DNA from: an uncultured Granulosicoccaceae bacterium
GTDB taxonomy: Bacteria > Pseudomonadota > Gammaproteobacteria > Granulosicoccales > Granulosicoccaceae
NCBI GenBank assembly: GCA_937922945.1
Contig: CAKZUP010000082.1
Coordinates: forward strand, 1 to 53,972
Reading direction: 5' to 3'
Length of the DNA stretch: 53,972 nucleotides
Numbering within the stretch: the stretch's first letter is position 1; the number at the start of each line of letters is the position of its first letter. Shown piece after piece: positions 48,601-53,972 of the stretch. The position numbers were made by a program, and so were the translations under genes. The notes beneath the pieces were generated by a model, which searched no databases, was not told where the DNA came from, and saw nothing but the letters and a program-made list of their open reading frames with translations.

Positions 48601-51600
48601 ATGTGCTCAATGGAGGCGGCACTGAGGGTATCGACAGAACGCTGCACTACGCACTAACAGCACAAACGCTTCCCAATGCATTTGCCATTGATTCAAACAC
48701 AGGTGAAATTGTTGTTAATGACAGTACCTTGATCAATTTCGAATCGTTAAGCGTACACACGCTCTCTATTGAAACGACCGACAATGCCGGCAACACATAC
48801 GTAGAAGATATAACCGTCAATGTAAAAGACGTCGACGAACCCAATATGCATAGCCATCCAGCTTCTGTTGTTATGGTTGAAGATACGTCAATCGTATTTA
48901 ACTCAACAGACTCAACCGATATCAGTGTTCTCGACCCCGACATCGACCACACGGTAACACTAACGTTGTCGGTGAACAATGGCTTGCTAAGCTTAGGCCA
49001 GACAACTAACCTATCGGTAAGCGGAAACTCAACGAATGTTGCTGTCGTGCAACTTACTGGCGCAGTTTCCGATTTGAATCAGGCACTAAAAGATCTGGTT
49101 TACACACCTAATCAAAACTTTGTCGGCACAGATACCATTACGATTCAATCGGAACAAGAAGATAGCTTCTATGGGTCTGCAGCCACTGTATCAACGATTG
49201 CTGTGTCGGTAATAAACTTAAACGATGTACCGTTGGCCATTGATGACACAATAAACGTAGACGAAGGTTCGATTGCAAATTCTCTGACCAGTGGAGAATT
49301 CAGCTTACTCGACAATGATATTGAGATAGATGCTGGCGATTTTATCGTCGCATACGATTACACACAGCCTACCAATGGTTCAGTGTTGATATTTGTTGAC
49401 GGTACATTCAGTTATACACACAATGGCAGTGAAACCACAACCGATTCGTTTGAATACAGCATAATCGATACAAATGCAGCGACGTCTACTGGAATAGTAA
49501 ACGTGCAGATTAATCCAGTGAATGATGCGCCAATGGCTGTCGATGACAGCGCAGAAATTGACGAGGCAGGTTCCGCGGATATTGTCGTGTTGGCTAACGA
49601 CACAGACGCTGATGATGGCATATTATCGGTTAGAGGCGTTACCAACGCAGCAAACGGTTCACTAAGAATCAATGCAGATAATTCGATAACCTACACTCAC
49701 AACGGCACAGAAACCGATTCAGATTCTTTCAGCTATCTTATCATTGATTCATACGGCGCCGCCACTACAGCCTCAGTCGACATCACTGTTTTGCCTGTCA
49801 ATGATAATCCTGTTGCGCTGCCAGATCAGTTTACCTTACAGGAAGGCACCAGCAGCTTATTGCCGTTTCTCGCCAACGACTCGGACGCAGAAAATGCTCT
49901 GCTGACAAGCTCGATAGTGACTCCTCCGAGAAATGGAACGCTATCTTCGGATTTATCGGGTAACTATACCTATATCCATGATGGCTCAGAAACCACCACT
50001 GATAGCTTCACTTATCAGGCGATCGATTCGGAAGGCGCACCTTCCGACATAACATTCGTCACCATTTCTATTGAGCCGGTGAATGATAACCCGGTGGCGA
50101 TGAACGACTTCGTGAGCGTGGGCGAATCAGACAATATTAGAATAACTGTTTTATCCAACGATTCCGATGCAGAACTTGATTCCTTACAGCTCTCCATTAC
50201 CAGCCAACCAGCTCATGGCGCAGTAATCGTAAACGCGGATAACACGGTTCAATACACACACGACGGTACTGAAACCGTATCTGATGCTTTTACTTACTCC
50301 ATTGATGACGGTAATGGCGGAGTCGACACGGCGACGGTAGTGATCGACATAACGCCTTACAACGACCCTCCCCTGGCAACGAATGATGCGGTTATCGTGG
50401 ATGAAGCCGCAACCATCACGTTCGATATCTTACAAAATGATATCGATCCAGAAGGTGACACACTAACGCCAAACATCGTTAATGCACCTGCTTTCGGTGC
50501 ACTTGTGTTAAACGGCGACGGCACTGCTACCTACACACACAATGGTTCGGAGAATTTTGCAGATACATTCACGTACTTTATCTCTGATTCAAGCGGTGCA
50601 ATGTCGAATCAGGCAACCGTGTCTATCAGTGTTACTCCACGCAATGACAATCCCGTTGCAATTAACGACGGGATAACGCTCGATGAAGGAACCAGTAGAA
50701 CAGTACAGGTGTTGATTAACGACACCGACGCCGAGCTTGACAACCTGACTGTACAAATAGCTACACCTCCCAATAATGGTGTAGCCATTGTAAACGCAGA
50801 CAACTCCATTACTTACACACACGATGGCTCAGAGACAACGTCTGATTCTTTAACCTATGTTGCTAACGATGGAAACGGCGGAACTGCGACAGCCACTTTA
50901 CTTATCGGGATAACACCCATAAATGATTCGCCTACAGCTACAAACGATTCAATCACGCTGAATGAGGGCGAGGCCATTTCGTTTAATGCGTTGGCCAATG
51001 ATACTGATAGTGAGAGCAACATAACAGTATCTGGTGTCGTCCAAGTTGCCTCTCACGGCACTATTACCACCAACGTCGATGGAAGCTTTACTTATACCCA
51101 CAACGGCACAGAATCAACGAATGATAGTTTTACCTATCAAATAACAGATGCCGACAACGCGACAGCCACGGCCACAGTCAACATAGTTATCAACCCTGTT
51201 AACGATGCACCCGTTGCAGAAGATGATTTTATTACGCTGCCAGAAGGTAACAGCACGATAGTCGATGTATTAGGTAACGACACAGATGAAGAAAGCCTCA
51301 ATCTGATGCCGGTAATCACAAGTAATCCTTTGCATGGTTCTGTGATAGTTAATGCTGACAACAGCATTACCTACACCCATAATGGTTCGGAGAATCACAC
51401 CGATTCATTCGAGTACTCGGTATTCGATAATATAGCAGCCACGGATAACGCCACCGTGCACATCACAGTGACAAAAGTAAATAACAATGTACCCGTTATT
51501 ACGAGCCTGCCACAAACACTGCAAGTAGCCGAAAACGCCGCCAACGGCACTACCGTTGGTGTTATTAGCGCCAGTGACGCAGATATCGATGATACGTTGA

Positions 51601-53945
51601 GCTATACGCTGACGAACGATGCAGCGGGTCGATTTCAGATTTTAACAAATGGTGAAATTGTTGTTCTGGACGGTTCGAAGCTAAACCACGAGCAGGATAC
51701 TCAGCACACCATTGATATTGTTGTAACCGATGCCGCCGGAAATTCAACCGGCACGAGCGCCCTGGTACAAATACTCAATGCGGTAGAGCCGATTACCAAT
51801 TTCAGCGTCAGCGATTCATTTTCCGTTATGGAAAATGCCCTGCCGAATTCGGTGCTTGGGACTATTAGCGCTAACCCGACCGATGATTCCGGGACGATAG
51901 CTTATGCGTTACAAAGCGATGCCAACGGGCTATTTAAATTAGATGAACTCACCGGCGAACTCAGCATAGCCGACTCAACCTTGCTTGATTTCGAGACCAA
52001 TAACCACTATAGCCTGACCGCAGTTGCTACCGATGCCAATGGCATCAGCCTGACTGACACGATATCAGTTTCAGTACTGAATATAAATGAGGCACCTTTA
52101 ATCACTGCCCCTACCCAAGCGTTAACGGTATCTGAAGTAGCGGCGAACGGATACCGTGTTGGTGGAGCAGAAGCCACTGACCCGGAAGCCGATGCGTTGG
52201 CGTTCAGCATTGTATCGGGCAATGACAACAACCTGTTCGCAATTGATGCCACCACTGGCGAATTAACGGTAGCCAATGCTGCCCTGCTTGACTTTGAAAC
52301 TACGCCACTGCACGACATAGGCATTCAAGTTGTCGATACCAGTGGCGGATTAGATACGCGCATAATCACCATTAGCTTACTCAACGACGACGAACCCCCA
52401 GAGCTAAGTACAGGTAACGACGTGCCGGTGTATATAGAAAATGCAGCACCGATACGCATTTCTGAATTCGCCTCCATAAGCGATGTGGATAGCGCGATGC
52501 TGGTGAAAGTTGAACTCATCAGCAGCAATTTTTACCCGGCTGAGGACCAACTTCACATCGATTCCAATACCGGTATAGAGCACGAGTTCGACGCAGCTAC
52601 CGGCAAGCTCACTCTGCTAGGGCCTGCCACCGTTGAGCAGTTCAATGCGGAACTGCAACTGCTTCAGTACAGTAATAGCAGTCAAAACCCGAACACCGAA
52701 GATCGACACTTTGAATTGATTATTCACGATGCAAACAATTCCGTGATAACACAATTCGGTATCTTATCAGTCGTTGAAGTTAACGACCATGCAACAGGAT
52801 TGCCTTCGATCTTGGGTAGCCCTCAAGTTGGTGAGCAGTTACGCATAGATCAATCTTCGTTGGCAGACGCCGATGGCATTACATCTTTCTTCTACCAATG
52901 GGTTCGTGATGGTGTTGATATCAGTGGCGCAACAAACGAGGTTTTCGAGCTAAGCGACGCTGATGCCGGTAGTGAAATTTCAGTTAAGGTGAGGATACTG
53001 GATGCGAATAATCGCTTAGAGCCATGGCTCGACAGCAATGTGGTGAGCGTTGCAACGCCTGAACCAACACCAGCACCAACGCCCGAACCGACGCCCGAAC
53101 CAACGCCCGAACCAACGCCCGAACCAACGCCCGAACCAACACCCGAACCAGTGCCCGAACCAGTGCCCGAACCAGTGCCCGAGTTACAAGCGGCGTTGGC
53201 AACACCGACCTTAGAACTCGACACGTTATTGTTCGAAGCGGTTTCGCTGGCAAGCGTTACCTCTCCAATTGAAAGTAAACCGGAGTTCGAATCCGTTACT
53301 CATGCTACTTCTGGCTCTGCTGTAAACGACACAGAGAGCACAGAGGAAATAATCTCGTCCATGCTCGCCGTACACGCAGCGCAGAATGCATCCGAGCAAG
53401 TCACAAACGCAGATAACAAACTATCACACAGCGGGCTACTGAGTTTTGGTATTCCACAAGTGGATAGCATAATCAATGTCGCTGAAATACTCTCGTCAAA
53501 CAGCACTGCAGCCCACACCAAAATCAAAACCATTCAAAGGGACATAACGCTGGAAGATATACAACTGGAGGAGCAGCTTGCGTCTTTGTTGCTACTAGAC
53601 CCGTTAACCATCGAGGTCGATGAGAGTAGCAAGTTTAATTGGCAAGCAGACAATGTCGGTTTGAAGAGGAGCCTGGATAATATGTCTGAGAGTCTGAGCC
53701 GCCCAATTAAAGAACAACAAATGGGCTCAACGACGGTCGCTGAGGCATTGGTCGGCGTATCAGTTGGGGTCACCAGCGGTTTTCTCGCATGGTTACTGCG
53801 CGGAGGCGCATTGCTTGCCAGCGTATTCTCTGTGAGTCCGTTATGGAAGCAACTCGACCCATTGCCGATAGTCAATGCATCGAACAAGGCATTAGCTGCT
53901 CAGGAAAAGCATGATAACGAAGTGGAAGAACTGTTTGAGCGGTAG
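45633..53945 (+). CDS. Giant LEPR-XLL / DUF4347 adhesin-like protein
   Basis: 2770 residues. The frame opens at TTG 45633; ATG 45675 is the alternative but leaves only the motif MEALEKRVLYSADP, the LEPR-XLL signal, at the very start. DUF4347 spans about residues 72-235 (ELIVVDISHP, IHLLSHGSDG, LLYGCNL, GGDWDLE). Two LamG-like domains lie near 245-440 and 580-755. A C-type-lectin-like domain (WDPVEPNAQSEFEDYVEI) is near 830-995. Eight tandem ~95-residue repeats, cadherin-like domains, a 12-bp-repeat Pro-Glu linker and a C-terminal hydrophobic helix (GFLAWLLRGGALLASVF) with LDPLPI follow. No classical Sec signal is seen. I infer a large surface adhesin; the export route is not shown here. Confidence 0.85.
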   Translation: MSESTKKSSSTRVCMEALEKRVLYSADPLSGSLLHVYDSEQSVDTDIQQSLEQLTGIADSQLIEQHHEKDSPSELIVVDISHPDLRALHSSLLESFSGTNTEVLTINNEGDALEQLTAILDQYKNLNAIHLLSHGSDGVLELGGQTITEEHLNAQSDAVQNWGHSLSTNGDVLLYGCNLSATEAGKQLASTLSELMRADVASSDDITGHASHGGDWDLEIEFGSLETPELNESVALDDWVGKLDISSGLVTHWRLDGDATDAVGAADAIELFNPTYATGQVADGINLNTSQINPSYLVVSGSAVPDFNGGEFSLALWVRPDSFSTSTIVEHADSTSGYSVEMNAAGRIFFNLVQPTGAIVQVSADELLTLSEWNHVALTFSADEIRLTVNGSETSQLTSSISMSDASNNLYIGISVGSIKPFDGGLDDIRLYNRALSSTDINELITVGGGSGTATNTEEQLVTNTGFSLANGENRVITNAELNTIDSEQSNSDLTYTVATSLQGIAISKNNVVVNAGGTFTQQDINDGIVRIEHDGNAGVNGSIPMLIDDGIGTAALFFLALTAEDNAAPTDIIIVNSHADTALTVNEPSGNSAYFQMNDADNVFGGLNSFTHEIRFETSTIDPPDTTLFAYGVSGSPADFQIYLPQSNGIGLTIGGISWLINTPETRLLTDGKEHTLTVSHDSITGETQIYVDGKFVERTTSLSSNGFALNGSAVLGNNVNANTNASFSGQYHDMRLFNSVRTPVEIENTLNQTLSPNEPNLIGYWTFDSQTIYGQVGSEVGQHHLVPTTSTQLGAIAGNSQIESISVLENAANGEVVGKVQGIDPEREALLTQLLADNGNIAYSDTAGIFLQQGPGRVDWYTAYGTASSMTLNGVSGHLAMPNNAAENALLLNTINDLSLGRTWLSANDSTVEGEFVIIEPNQTDVLLSDAEGNSINGAYTNWDPVEPNAQSEFEDYVEIYNDSGQWNDVPSDKNNGNFYFAEFNVENVLNGGGTEGIDRTLHYALTAQTLPNAFAIDSNTGEIVVNDSTLINFESLSVHTLSIETTDNAGNTYVEDITVNVKDVDEPNMHSHPASVVMVEDTSIVFNSTDSTDISVLDPDIDHTVTLTLSVNNGLLSLGQTTNLSVSGNSTNVAVVQLTGAVSDLNQALKDLVYTPNQNFVGTDTITIQSEQEDSFYGSAATVSTIAVSVINLNDVPLAIDDTINVDEGSIANSLTSGEFSLLDNDIEIDAGDFIVAYDYTQPTNGSVLIFVDGTFSYTHNGSETTTDSFEYSIIDTNAATSTGIVNVQINPVNDAPMAVDDSAEIDEAGSADIVVLANDTDADDGILSVRGVTNAANGSLRINADNSITYTHNGTETDSDSFSYLIIDSYGAATTASVDITVLPVNDNPVALPDQFTLQEGTSSLLPFLANDSDAENALLTSSIVTPPRNGTLSSDLSGNYTYIHDGSETTTDSFTYQAIDSEGAPSDITFVTISIEPVNDNPVAMNDFVSVGESDNIRITVLSNDSDAELDSLQLSITSQPAHGAVIVNADNTVQYTHDGTETVSDAFTYSIDDGNGGVDTATVVIDITPYNDPPLATNDAVIVDEAATITFDILQNDIDPEGDTLTPNIVNAPAFGALVLNGDGTATYTHNGSENFADTFTYFISDSSGAMSNQATVSISVTPRNDNPVAINDGITLDEGTSRTVQVLINDTDAELDNLTVQIATPPNNGVAIVNADNSITYTHDGSETTSDSLTYVANDGNGGTATATLLIGITPINDSPTATNDSITLNEGEAISFNALANDTDSESNITVSGVVQVASHGTITTNVDGSFTYTHNGTESTNDSFTYQITDADNATATATVNIVINPVNDAPVAEDDFITLPEGNSTIVDVLGNDTDEESLNLMPVITSNPLHGSVIVNADNSITYTHNGSENHTDSFEYSVFDNIAATDNATVHITVTKVNNNVPVITSLPQTLQVAENAANGTTVGVISASDADIDDTLSYTLTNDAAGRFQILTNGEIVVLDGSKLNHEQDTQHTIDIVVTDAAGNSTGTSALVQILNAVEPITNFSVSDSFSVMENALPNSVLGTISANPTDDSGTIAYALQSDANGLFKLDELTGELSIADSTLLDFETNNHYSLTAVATDANGISLTDTISVSVLNINEAPLITAPTQALTVSEVAANGYRVGGAEATDPEADALAFSIVSGNDNNLFAIDATTGELTVANAALLDFETTPLHDIGIQVVDTSGGLDTRIITISLLNDDEPPELSTGNDVPVYIENAAPIRISEFASISDVDSAMLVKVELISSNFYPAEDQLHIDSNTGIEHEFDAATGKLTLLGPATVEQFNAELQLLQYSNSSQNPNTEDRHFELIIHDANNSVITQFGILSVVEVNDHATGLPSILGSPQVGEQLRIDQSSLADADGITSFFYQWVRDGVDISGATNEVFELSDADAGSEISVKVRILDANNRLEPWLDSNVVSVATPEPTPAPTPEPTPEPTPEPTPEPTPEPTPEPVPEPVPEPVPELQAALATPTLELDTLLFEAVSLASVTSPIESKPEFESVTHATSGSAVNDTESTEEIISSMLAVHAAQNASEQVTNADNKLSHSGLLSFGIPQVDSIINVAEILSSNSTAAHTKIKTIQRDITLEDIQLEEQLASLLLLDPLTIEVDESSKFNWQADNVGLKRSLDNMSESLSRPIKEQQMGSTTVAEALVGVSVGVTSGFLAWLLRGGALLASVFSVSPLWKQLDPLPIVNASNKALAAQEKHDNEVEELFER
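49220..51480 (+). repeat. Eight tandem ~95-codon VCBS/cadherin-like repeats
   Basis: Each unit opens with a form of PVNDxPxAxND, then an EG turn, VLxNDxDAE, YTHDGSET, DSFTY and ATVxI. Copies are well diverged in DNA, so they are old rather than recently duplicated. Confidence 0.85.
53055..53181 (+). repeat. 12-bp tandem repeat coding a Pro-Glu linker
   Basis: About ten copies of an ACGCCCGAACCA-like unit encode TPEP, changing to VPEP in the last three. Copies in the middle are nearly identical, so copy number may vary between strains. It would be a stiff spacer between the adhesive part and the C-terminal membrane helix. Confidence 0.85.
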
Positions 53946-53972
53946 AACCAGACTCTGGCTCTTCGTTTTAAA

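Noticed and set aside
53055-53181. Tandem 12-bp repeats considered as a CRISPR-like or regulatory array.
   Set aside because: There are no spacers; the repeats are in frame and encode a Pro-Glu linker.
53946-53972. CCAGA/TCTGG hairpin after the giant adhesin gene.
   Set aside because: The loop would be a single base and the T-run is short and offset; too weak to call at the window edge.

Overview
The window reads as the chromosome of a Gram-negative gammaproteobacterium, probably marine and perhaps Cellvibrionales-like. The evidence is a conserved core block (ilvI-ilvH-pssA-holD-like-rimI-prfC, bepA, ATP-type pckA), many outer-membrane OmpA-type proteins, and a large investment in calcium-binding-type surface proteins. 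The genus is inference; no rRNA or tRNA gene is present to fix it.

Region 1 (1-10.5 kb) is housekeeping. The start of an exported protein runs off the left edge. A minus-strand run then carries acetolactate synthase (ilvI, ilvH), phosphatidylserine synthase (pssA), a degenerate uracil-DNA-glycosylase-like protein in the holD position, rimI and prfC. The periplasmic protease bepA (plus strand) and pckA (minus strand) follow.

Region 2 (10.9-41.8 kb) is the striking part: about 31 kb, all on the minus strand, almost entirely secreted or outer-membrane proteins. The proximal (right-hand) half encodes a 1118-aa multi-domain protein, a 162-aa DUF11-like protein, a 1022-aa DUF11-like protein, a 2034-aa protein with a C-terminal outer-membrane barrel, a Pal-like lipoprotein, a 902-aa DUF11-like protein and a small OmpA protein. 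The distal half encodes a lipoprotein with two OmpA domains, then three thrombospondin-type-3-like calcium-repeat proteins. In two of those three, a C-terminal-type sorting signal lies inside the protein and is followed in frame by a lipobox, an OmpA-like barrel and a peptidoglycan-binding domain. A csrA paralogue sits at the upstream edge. I read the locus as a candidate cell-surface fibre, coat or stalk system anchored to outer membrane and peptidoglycan; this is inference from architecture.

Region 3 (41.8-45.6 kb) holds a 1.2-kb AT-rich non-coding stretch with paired palindromic boxes, a stand-alone domain normally seen at the N terminus of larger signalling/TPR proteins, a VTT (DedA-like) membrane protein, and a divergent NIPSNAP/ArsR-type pair with operator-like palindromes.

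Region 4 (45.6-53.9 kb) is one giant plus-strand gene (2770 aa): LEPR-XLL motif, DUF4347, two LamG-like domains, a C-type-lectin-like insertion, eight tandem ~95-residue repeats, cadherin-like domains, a Pro-Glu linker and a C-terminal hydrophobic segment.
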